Origin: JALHMQ01 sp964616395
GTDB lineage: Bacteria > Pseudomonadota > Gammaproteobacteria > Burkholderiales > Burkholderiaceae_F
Length of the DNA stretch: 9,966 nt
NCBI GenBank assembly: GCA_964616395.1
Contig: CAZTUT010000109.1
Coordinates: 1-9,966, forward strand
Reading direction: 5' to 3'
Shown here: positions 1 through 9,966 of the stretch, piece by piece
Position numbering within the stretch: position 1 is the first letter of the stretch
How the letters are laid out: every line of letters starts with the position of its first letter
Made by a program: the position numbers and the translations under genes
The notes under the pieces: generated by a model
Database searches by the model: none
Told to the model about the DNA's origin: nothing
The model's input: only the letters and a program-made list of their open reading frames with translations

Positions 1-1
1 T

Positions 2-337
2 GTGGATGTGCTGCCAACGATCGCCGACAAAGGAATGGTGCTTCCAGCCTGCCCCGAGGTGACGCAAGTCTGCATCCCAAACCACCACGACCCAATCGGG
101 TTCGAGGCCCTGGACCTGAACCCGTGCTTCAAGTACTTCACGTATGACGCATTGATGGCCCGTGACAAGGCCAGCTTGAACATCTTCTGGCTGAAAGACA
201 ACAGCCCAGACAACCTCGATAAACTTTCTGCGCTTGACGTCCTGCAGCAAGAGATCATCGAGCACCTAGAAGCTGCATTGCTCACGTTCCGGGACGTGGC
301 GGCAAGCCTGCCCAAGTCAACCCTCGCAACGCCATAG
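2..337 (+). CDS. hsdM: Type I restriction-modification DNA methyltransferase subunit M, C-terminal fragment (5' end outside window)
   Basis: The open frame runs in from the left edge and ends at TAG 335-337, so only the last ~111 residues are visible. HsdM is the N6-adenine methyltransferase subunit that works with HsdS for modification and with HsdR for restriction. The catalytic NPPF/Y motif and SAM-binding region lie upstream and cannot be checked. The assignment rests on the C-terminal signature of many type I M subunits: FKYFTYDALMARDKASLN (residues 43-60), WLKD (63-66), then an acidic amphipathic helix resembling the usual 'AAEIVEDLEAAL' ending (about residues 80-100). The true start is not in the window; GTG at position 2 is only the first complete codon. 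The gene sits 8 bp upstream of mcrB on the same strand, so the type I genes and mcrBC are probably one transcript. That hsdM comes last before mcrB implies hsdS/hsdR lie upstream. An unrelated methyltransferase of the same superfamily is the main alternative. Confidence 0.8.
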   Translation: MDVLPTIADKGMVLPACPEVTQVCIPNHHDPIGFEALDLNPCFKYFTYDALMARDKASLNIFWLKDNSPDNLDKLSALDVLQQEIIEHLEAALLTFRDVAASLPKSTLATP

Positions 338-339
338 GG
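336..339 (+). promoter_or_regulatory. Ribosome binding site of mcrB overlapping the hsdM stop
   Basis: AGGG at 336-339 overlaps the hsdM TAG stop and lies 6 bases before the ATG at 346. This short Shine-Dalgarno match supports the ATG at 346 as the mcrB start and suggests translational coupling with hsdM. Confidence 0.45.
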
Positions 340-345
340 CGCTCA

Positions 346-2976
346 ATGAGCTACACACCGAATGAGAAGTTTCAGCAGCTTCTGACCCTGTTGAAGGGTG
401 GCTCACTAAGCCTGGGCTTGCGCACGGGCGACGACGCCAAACACCAGGCTTTTCTGGATGCGTTTCCTGTCTCCAGCTTGGCCGACTTGTCGCTGACGCA
501 GTATGCGGTCGGCTCTAAAACACAGTCGTTCTGCTGGTGGCTTGAGCGAGGCCTAGAACCTGTTCTCGGTCGGTACATGCCCGGCACATCGCGTGGGCAC
601 ATCGTTTATCAACTCGAAGACGGTAGCTACTACAGGAACCGGCACCTGAAGAGTCTGAGCGATGTTGAGGCGCTGCGATACACGCTGAAGTTGCAGCAGC
701 TGGTGGCCAGTGCGGACCCCACACAAGACATTGGCTGGATCGACAGCGACGCCGAGCTGTACAAGCGTGCCGGTCTGGAGCGAAGGGTGACGATGGGCGA
801 CGGCCGCAAGCTGCGGCTGCTCAGCATATACCACCCTGACGACGTGATACCGATATCGTCTTCAGACCACCTTCGACACTTCTTGCTGCAGTTCGGCGTG
901 CCGCCAGAAGACATCGAGCGGAAGCGCAAGCCGATTGCGCGTATGAGACAGCTGGAACAGGTTTTCGGCGCGGCCAAGCAAGAGGTACCAGCCCTGACGC
1001 CTTACGACTTCATGAAGGTCTTGTACGGACCTGACCTGGCGATGGCGCCAGTGAAGGACCCCGAGCCGGATGAACCTGCCGAGCCCACCGAAGCCGACCT
1101 GCCGCTAAACCCGAAGCCGGCCTTGAACACGATCCTGTATGGCCCGCCTGGGACGGGCAAGACGTATCGAACGATCGACAAAGCACTGGAGATTCTGGAC
1201 CCGGACTTCCTAGTCAACCATGCCGACGACCGCAGTGCGATCAAGAGTCGGTTCGATGCACTGGTCGCAGCGGGCAACGTCCGCTTTGTGACCTTCCACC
1301 AGAGCTTCAGCTACGAAGACTTCGTCGAAGGGCTACGTGCGACGACAGACGACACTGGCGCGCTGAGATACGAAGTGGTCGACGGCGTGTTCAAGTCACT
1401 TTGCACTGCCGCTTCCGCGCAGGTCTCCCATGACACAACGGCTACTGTCGACGTGAAGGGCCGTCGGATCTGGAAGATGTCCCTCGGCAACAGTCTGGGC
1501 GACGACGCCTACATCTACGACGAGTGCATCGAGGCAGGATACGCCCTGCTGGGCTACGGAGGATTGATCGACTTCAGCGGCTGCACGAGTCGTGCCGATG
1601 TTCGCGAGCGGTTTGAGGAGAGCGGGAAGAGGGTCGGCGACGACGACTACGGGGTCACGGCGGTCACCATCTTTCTCACGCGCATGAAGCTTGGCGACCT
1701 GCTGGTAGTGACTGACGGCAACTTCAAGTTCCGCGCGATCGGTGAAGTTGTGGGCGAGTACAAGCGCATTGGCCGAGAGGAGCAAGGCGACGACTACGGT
1801 CAAAGCCGTAAGGTCAAGTGGCACCGCGTCTACTCGCCATCATTGCCTTTCGATCAGATGATGAACAACCAGTTCAGCCAGATGACGCTCTATGAATTGA
1901 AGTCCGGCTCGATCGACATCGCCAAGCTCTCCAGCCTGCTAGGGGCAGCTCCGGCATCTGCCCCAGCCAACGCCGATCCATTTGTTCCTGGCCAGGCTCT
2001 GGGCAACAGCTACAAGATCGGCAAGGTGACCGCGGAAGTCATCGAAGTGGAGAAGAAGGGCGGCACTGCCGTGTCCATCACTCGAAAGCTGCTCACTGAT
2101 CTGGTTGCACTGGTAAAAGCGGGCAAGATCACGGTCGATGACATCTGGGAGAAGCGCGTCTATGACAAGGTGCCCGACTTCAGCGCCGACAAATACATCG
2201 TCAACGGCTACCAGAACATCCTGCGGCCGTTGGTCGAACGGCTACTGAAGGGACAAGGCTCCTCGCCCGGTGCGGCAGCAGCCACCCCTGGTGCAGTGGG
2301 CTCCCCCAAGGTGCTCATCATTGACGAGATCAACCGGGGCAACGTCTCCCGAGTTTTTGGCGAGCTGATTACGTTGATCGAGCCTACCAAGCGAGCAGGA
2401 AACGCTGAGGCGCTACAGGTCACGCTTCCCTACTCGAAGAAGCCCTTCTCGGTTCCGAACAACGTGTACCTGATCGGAACCATGAACACGGCCGATCGCT
2501 CTCTGTCCGGTATCGACATCGCACTGCGCCGCCGCTTCACTTTCGTATCTATTCCCCCGCGTCCTGACCTCCTGGCGGAAACAGAGGTTGAAGGCGTCAA
2601 CATGGGCGAACTCCTTCGCGCGATGAACGACCGAATCGAGGTGCTGCTTGATCGCGACCACTGCATCGGTCACGCGTACTTCTTCCCGCTGAGGAAGACA
2701 CCCGCACTGGAAGCGCTGGCAACAATTTTTCGGCAAGAGGTACTGCCGTTGCTCCAGGAGTATTTCTTCGAAGACTGGGAACGGATTCGCTGGGTCCTGA
2801 ACGACCATCAGAAAGCCGACCCGGAGGACTGCTTCATTGTTCGTCCTTCGAAGAAGCTGGATGACCTCTTTGGGTCGTCGCCCATGGCGGGCGTGCAAGA
2901 CAACCGGTGGATGATCAACGACGCTGCGTTCAGCGCGATCAGCAGCTTCGCCGGTGTGATTGGAGCAAAGGCGTGA
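346..2976 (+). CDS. mcrB: McrB-type AAA+ NTPase of a type IV restriction system, with an EVE-like domain inserted in the AAA+ module
   Basis: This 876-residue protein is the motor subunit of an McrBC-type endonuclease, which recognises modified DNA and uses nucleotide hydrolysis to drive cleavage by McrC. Residues 1-230 form an N-terminal domain I cannot name (CWWLE at 63-67, GRYMPGTSRG at 75-84). It is probably a DNA-recognition module and is not visibly the classic E. coli McrB N-domain. An acidic, proline-rich linker (235-255) leads to Walker A GPPGTGKT (266-273), VTFHQSFSYEDFVEGL (315-330) and a 'DGVFKSLC' helix (346-353). A large insertion follows. Its first half (about 374-530) has EVE/PUA-like features (GYGGLIDFSG, GDLLVVTDG, AIGEVVGEY), and its second half is helical (576-636). 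The AAA+ core resumes at Walker B VLIIDEINRGN (656-666), the McrB signature MNTADRS (713-719), which is linked to GTP use in E. coli McrB, and ALRRRF (726-731). All catalytic motifs look intact. Its stop overlaps the mcrC start. Confidence 0.93.
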   Translation: MSYTPNEKFQQLLTLLKGGSLSLGLRTGDDAKHQAFLDAFPVSSLADLSLTQYAVGSKTQSFCWWLERGLEPVLGRYMPGTSRGHIVYQLEDGSYYRNRHLKSLSDVEALRYTLKLQQLVASADPTQDIGWIDSDAELYKRAGLERRVTMGDGRKLRLLSIYHPDDVIPISSSDHLRHFLLQFGVPPEDIERKRKPIARMRQLEQVFGAAKQEVPALTPYDFMKVLYGPDLAMAPVKDPEPDEPAEPTEADLPLNPKPALNTILYGPPGTGKTYRTIDKALEILDPDFLVNHADDRSAIKSRFDALVAAGNVRFVTFHQSFSYEDFVEGLRATTDDTGALRYEVVDGVFKSLCTAASAQVSHDTTATVDVKGRRIWKMSLGNSLGDDAYIYDECIEAGYALLGYGGLIDFSGCTSRADVRERFEESGKRVGDDDYGVTAVTIFLTRMKLGDLLVVTDGNFKFRAIGEVVGEYKRIGREEQGDDYGQSRKVKWHRVYSPSLPFDQMMNNQFSQMTLYELKSGSIDIAKLSSLLGAAPASAPANADPFVPGQALGNSYKIGKVTAEVIEVEKKGGTAVSITRKLLTDLVALVKAGKITVDDIWEKRVYDKVPDFSADKYIVNGYQNILRPLVERLLKGQGSSPGAAAATPGAVGSPKVLIIDEINRGNVSRVFGELITLIEPTKRAGNAEALQVTLPYSKKPFSVPNNVYLIGTMNTADRSLSGIDIALRRRFTFVSIPPRPDLLAETEVEGVNMGELLRAMNDRIEVLLDRDHCIGHAYFFPLRKTPALEALATIFRQEVLPLLQEYFFEDWERIRWVLNDHQKADPEDCFIVRPSKKLDDLFGSSPMAGVQDNRWMINDAAFSAISSFAGVIGAKA
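2962..2965 (+). promoter_or_regulatory. Ribosome binding site deciding the GTG start of mcrC
   Basis: GGAG at 2962-2965, inside the end of mcrB, is 7 bases upstream of GTG 2973. It favours the GTG start over the upstream in-frame ATG at 2907, and fits the GTGA stop/start overlap typical of translationally coupled mcrBC pairs. Confidence 0.6.
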
Positions 2977-4346
2977 TCGATATTGCCGTGCGTGAGTACG
3001 CGCGGCTGACGACGGCCGCAGTCGTTCCGTCTCTCGATCAACACACGGTCACTCGGTCGGCGTTTGAGTATCTCTGCGAACTAGCGGCTCGAACTGGTTC
3101 TGGTGGAGCGAAGCTGGTTCAGATTGAGGACCGCGTGTCACTCCGTCTGGACAACTTTGTCGGTGTCGTCCAGACCCCGTGCGGGACACGACTTGAGATC
3201 TTGCCGAAGCACATAGACGACACGCGAGACGCAACGTGGTCTCGTGTCCTTCTCAAAAGGATGCTGCTCTCAGCGCTGAAGCTGACCACCCGCGATGTAG
3301 GTCAAGCGTCGATTGAGCTGATGAAGAGCCCACTTTCCGAGTGGGTGATGCATCAGTTCTTGCAACAGCTGGACCGGCTGGTGAAGCGTGGGCTGCGCTT
3401 CGACTACCAGCGCGTCCAAGAGGAGCAACGCTTCCTCCGTGGCCGTTTAGACGTCGGAAAGCAGCTTCGCCAACCGCCAGAACGAAGCCACCTCTTCCAG
3501 ATCGAGCACGATGTGTTCGTACCCAACAGGCCCGAGAACCGCCTGCTCAGAAGCGCGCTGACCCGGGTATGCGAAGCTGCTCAGACACAAGAAAACTGGC
3601 GTCTTGCACATGAACTTGCCGTGATGCTCGCGGGGGTTCCACAGTCAACGCGGATCGAAGCCGACTTCAAGTCCTGGCGTACCGATCGCCTGATGTCCCA
3701 TTATCAGCCTGTTCGTCCGTGGTGCGAGTTGGTGCTGGGCGAACACATGCCGACGGCGTTGAAGGGAGCCTCCCTCGGCATCAGCTTACTGTTTCCGATG
3801 GAAAAGCTCTTCCAAGAGCACGTGGCCAACATCTTTTCGTTGGCCCTGGTGCCTGCAGCTCGCCTTGGTCGACAAGTGGCGTCTCAGCATCTCTGCCAGC
3901 ACCAGAACAAGGGCTTCTTCCGCCTTCAGCCTGACTTGGTTGTGACGTTGGCCGACCAGATGTGGGTACTCGACACGAAGTGGAAGATCCTGAACAGTTC
4001 CATAGAACTGGGTGAAGACACGAGCCGCTCTCGCTACGGCCTAAGCCAATCGGATTTCTACCAACTGTTTGCGTACGGCCACAAGTATCTGCGCGGCAAG
4101 GGACATCTGTTCCTCGTCTACCCCCAGACCAAGACCTTCACAGCGACACTACCTCCATTTTACTTTTCCGGCGATCTTGTGCTTTGGGTCGTACCGTTCG
4201 ATCTGGATCGAGATCTGTTGGTCGACACCCCAGGTGGCCTGCCGGTGTCTTGGGTAGGAGCTGGCTCGATCACCCATGGTGTCAGGCAGGCCAACGCCCT
4301 CTCCGAAGACCATGTGATGCTGGCCCTCGAAAGGCATATTGCCTAG
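2973..4346 (+). CDS. mcrC: McrC-type nuclease subunit of the McrBC restriction system
   Basis: This is the cleavage subunit that associates with an McrB hexamer. From the GTG start the protein has 457 residues. It opens with IDIAVREYARL, the N-terminal beta strand expected in McrC, and continues with GTRLEILPKH (73-80), RFLRGRLD (153-160), a PENRLLRSAL segment (187-196) and MEKLFQEHV (276-284). The PD-(D/E)xK nuclease core is seen as QPD (D321) followed by VLDTKWK, with D334 and K336 as the predicted catalytic pair. A YQLFAYGHKY helix (362-371) follows, as is usual in McrC. Nothing looks truncated. The start overlaps the mcrB stop by 4 bp (GTGA, 2973-2976). An upstream in-frame ATG at 2907 would add 22 arginine/glutamine-rich residues encoded inside mcrB, and these do not look like McrC. 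The gene ends 79 bp from the 3' end of the convergent gyrB gene. Confidence 0.93.
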   Translation: MIDIAVREYARLTTAAVVPSLDQHTVTRSAFEYLCELAARTGSGGAKLVQIEDRVSLRLDNFVGVVQTPCGTRLEILPKHIDDTRDATWSRVLLKRMLLSALKLTTRDVGQASIELMKSPLSEWVMHQFLQQLDRLVKRGLRFDYQRVQEEQRFLRGRLDVGKQLRQPPERSHLFQIEHDVFVPNRPENRLLRSALTRVCEAAQTQENWRLAHELAVMLAGVPQSTRIEADFKSWRTDRLMSHYQPVRPWCELVLGEHMPTALKGASLGISLLFPMEKLFQEHVANIFSLALVPAARLGRQVASQHLCQHQNKGFFRLQPDLVVTLADQMWVLDTKWKILNSSIELGEDTSRSRYGLSQSDFYQLFAYGHKYLRGKGHLFLVYPQTKTFTATLPPFYFSGDLVLWVVPFDLDRDLLVDTPGGLPVSWVGAGSITHGVRQANALSEDHVMLALERHIA

Positions 4347-4425
4347 TCCCACCAACTAACGTCCTCCAGACTCAGAACTGTCTCGCGCGGCGCAAGAAAT
4401 TCGTCGCCCTATGGGTCTCGCCGAC
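4347..4425. other. Intergenic junction between convergent mcrC and gyrB
   Basis: This 79 bp separates the 3' ends of the restriction operon and gyrB. I see no strong GC stem followed by a T-run on either strand, so no intrinsic terminator is called although two converging transcripts end here. It is also roughly where composition shifts from the moderately GC-rich restriction genes to the very GC-rich gyrB, so it is a candidate island boundary. No obvious direct repeat or att-like sequence was found within the window. Confidence 0.6.
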
Positions 4426-8673
<4,248 letters not shown>

Positions 8674-8749
8674 GGGGTCTTTCGCAAAGGCTGGGGCCAG
8701 GGCCTGCGGGAGGCCCGCCGTGGCGTCGGGGCGCTGGCGCCTCGGGCCA
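8674..8749 (-). other. dnaN-gyrB intergenic spacer with GC-rich inverted repeats
   Basis: This 76 bp contains a perfect 6-bp inverted repeat, GGGCCT at 8700-8705 and AGGCCC at 8711-8716 with a 5-nt loop. A second, imperfect GC-rich stem lies right after the dnaN stop (8727-8733 with 8738-8744, CTGG loop on the plus strand). Neither is followed by a T-run in the minus direction, so they are not convincing intrinsic terminators. They could be mRNA processing or stability stems between dnaN and gyrB. Only a weak AAAGA precedes the gyrB ATG. Confidence 0.5.
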
Positions 8750-9856
8750 TCAGATGCGCATCGGCATCACGACGTACTTGAAGCCGGGCATGCCGGGCGA
8801 GGTGATCAGGGCCGAGGCGTTGCCGTCCTGCAGGTCGATGCGCACCATCTCGGCACTCATGTTGCCCAGGGCGTCGATCAGGTAGCTCACGTTGAAGCCG
8901 ATGTCGATGGCGTCGCCCGCGTAGTCGACCTCGAGCTCGTCCATCGCCTCTTCCTGCTCGGCGTTGCTCGTGCCGATGCGCAGCGTGCCGGGCTCGATCT
9001 CGATGCGCACGCCCTTGAACTTCTCGCTCGTCAGGATAGCCGCGCGCTGCAGGCTGGACAGCAGGGGCTCGCGGCCCAGCGTCAGCGTGTTGCGGTGGTT
9101 CTTCGGGATCACCCGGTTGAAGTCGGGGAACTTGCCCTCGACGAGCTTGGTGACGAAGTCCATGCCGCCGAAACCGAAGCGGGCCTGGTTCTGCGCGAAG
9201 CGCATCTCGATCGGGCTGTCCTCGTCCTTCAGCAGGCGCTGCAGTTCCAGCACCGTCTTGCGCGGCAGGATCACCTCCTGCTTGGGCATCTCGTGTTCCA
9301 GCTGTGCCTGTGCCAAGGCCAGGCGGTGGCCGTCGGTGGCCACCAGCGTGAGCGTCTTGCCCTCGGCCACGAACAGGATGCCGTTGAGGTAGTAGCGGAT
9401 GTCGTGCACCGCCATCGCGAAGTGCACCTGGTCGACCAGGGTCTTCAGCGTCTTCTGCGGCACGGCGAAGACCGCGCCGAGGTCGGCGCTCTCGGTGACG
9501 AGGGGGAAGTCCTCCGGGGGCAGGCTCTGCAGCGTGAAGCGGCTCTTGCCGGCCTGCAGCGTGAGACGGCTGCCATTGACGCTGAGCGAGACCACCTGCT
9601 CGCTGGGCAGCGAGCGCAGGATGTCGATCAGCTTGCGCGCGCCCACCGTGGTGCTGTAGGGCCCCTCGGCGCCGCCGAGTTCGGCCGTGGTGCGGATCTG
9701 GATCTCCAGGTCGCTCGTGGTGAGCTCGAGCGAGGTGCCCTGCTTGCGCAGCAACACGTTGGCCAGCACGGGCAGGGTGTGCTTGCGCTCGACGATGCCC
9801 GCCACCGACTGGAAGGCGGCAAGCACCTGCTCCTGGGCTGCCTTGAAGACGATCAT
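8750..9856 (-). CDS. dnaN: DNA polymerase III beta subunit (sliding clamp)
   Basis: DnaN forms the ring-shaped homodimer that tethers DNA polymerase III and many repair proteins to DNA. The 368-residue length is that of the family, and the sequence is recognisable from end to end. It begins MIVFKAAQEQVLAAFQ, followed by GIVERKHTLPVLANVLL (residues 20-36) and SDLEIQI in the first clamp domain. The second domain has the RYYLNGILF and LVATDGHRLA segments, and the third a KFPDFNRVIP stretch. The protein ends in YVVMPMRI, the conserved C-terminal strand that contributes to the partner-binding pocket (typically 'MPMRL/I'). No truncation or frameshift is seen. It precedes gyrB by 76 bp on the same strand, the classic dnaA-dnaN-gyrB order, so dnaA is expected just beyond the right edge. 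The ATG at 9854-9856 gives the standard N-terminus, but no clear Shine-Dalgarno sequence precedes it. Confidence 0.98.
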   Translation of the reverse strand: MIVFKAAQEQVLAAFQSVAGIVERKHTLPVLANVLLRKQGTSLELTTSDLEIQIRTTAELGGAEGPYSTTVGARKLIDILRSLPSEQVVSLSVNGSRLTLQAGKSRFTLQSLPPEDFPLVTESADLGAVFAVPQKTLKTLVDQVHFAMAVHDIRYYLNGILFVAEGKTLTLVATDGHRLALAQAQLEHEMPKQEVILPRKTVLELQRLLKDEDSPIEMRFAQNQARFGFGGMDFVTKLVEGKFPDFNRVIPKNHRNTLTLGREPLLSSLQRAAILTSEKFKGVRIEIEPGTLRIGTSNAEQEEAMDELEVDYAGDAIDIGFNVSYLIDALGNMSAEMVRIDLQDGNASALITSPGMPGFKYVVMPMRI

Positions 9857-9966
9857 GATGTTTGAAATATCAAGGTGGTGGTGGTGGTAGGCAGCCCGCC
9901 GGGCTGGGGAAAACGCGATTTTCGCTGAAAACTCAAGGATTTACCTGCCGCTTTCGGCTGTGGACA
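9857..9966 (-). promoter_or_regulatory. dnaN upstream spacer (probable dnaA-dnaN intergenic leader) with hairpins and an ACC repeat
   Basis: In the dnaN-sense direction, this 110 bp holds four things. A perfect hairpin GCCG-AAAG-CGGC lies at 9947-9958. An AT-richer stem GCGA-AAA-TCGC (9915-9925) is followed by GTTTT, a weak terminator-like arrangement. A perfect 6-bp stem CAGCCC/GGGCTG with a 3-nt loop lies at 9892-9906. Five ACC repeats (9874-9888) lie shortly before the start codon. No convincing -35/-10 pair or ribosome binding site is visible. The last bases read TGTCCACA on the minus strand, which resembles a DnaA box core but is cut by the window edge. Confidence 0.45.
9874..9888 (-). 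repeat. Five-copy ACC trinucleotide repeat in the dnaN leader
   Basis: The plus strand reads GGT five times without interruption (15 bases); in the dnaN transcript this is ACC x5, ending 17 bases before the ATG. It occupies the region next to where a ribosome binding site would be expected. Length variation is possible but cannot be judged from one sequence. Confidence 0.7.

Noticed and set aside
1..9. TGTGGATGT resembling a DnaA box
   Set aside because: It lies within the hsdM coding sequence, differs from the consensus at two positions and has no neighbouring boxes.
2907..2972. Upstream ATG as start of mcrC
   Set aside because: The extra 22 residues are encoded within mcrB, do not resemble McrC, and lack the good GGAG site found before GTG 2973.
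4347..4425. Bidirectional terminator between mcrC and gyrB
   Set aside because: Only short, weak stems (such as AGAC/GTCT) without T-runs were found.

Overview
This window looks like the origin-proximal part of a high-GC betaproteobacterial chromosome, probably Burkholderiales. The basis is the close match of the gyrase B and beta-clamp proteins to that group as I remember it, plus the dnaN-gyrB order. No database search was possible.

The layout is two blocks transcribed towards each other. On the plus strand, at the left (2-4346), lies a compact restriction operon. It has the C-terminal end of a type I methyltransferase subunit (HsdM, cut by the window edge), then an McrB-type AAA+ NTPase, then an McrC-type PD-(D/E)xK nuclease. 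The genes are 8 bp apart (hsdM/mcrB) and overlap by 4 bp (mcrB/mcrC), so they are probably co-expressed. This block is visibly less GC-rich than the rest, which suggests an acquired defence island. On the minus strand, at the right (4426-9856), lie core replication genes transcribed dnaN then gyrB. Upstream of dnaN (9857-9966) is a small repeat-rich spacer in which dnaA would be expected just beyond the window edge.

The most notable element is in gyrB. The reading frame encodes 1415 residues instead of the usual ~800-850 because an in-frame 576-residue intein (bases 5344-7071) interrupts the TOPRIM domain. It sits directly in front of the metal-binding DxDxD motif. The intein has Hint splicing blocks at both ends (Ser1, TxxH, C-terminal His-Asn followed by Thr), two LAGLIDADG motifs with intact acidic residues, and an XRE-like helix-turn-helix between the splicing and endonuclease regions. 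Splicing would leave an 839-residue GyrB of normal size. Unspliced GyrB should lack topoisomerase activity because TOPRIM is split.

In the restriction operon, McrB carries a large insertion between Walker A and Walker B that resembles an EVE/PUA-like modified-base reader. McrC keeps its catalytic PD...DxK residues. Together they look like a complete type IV (modified-DNA-targeting) restriction pair attached to a type I system.
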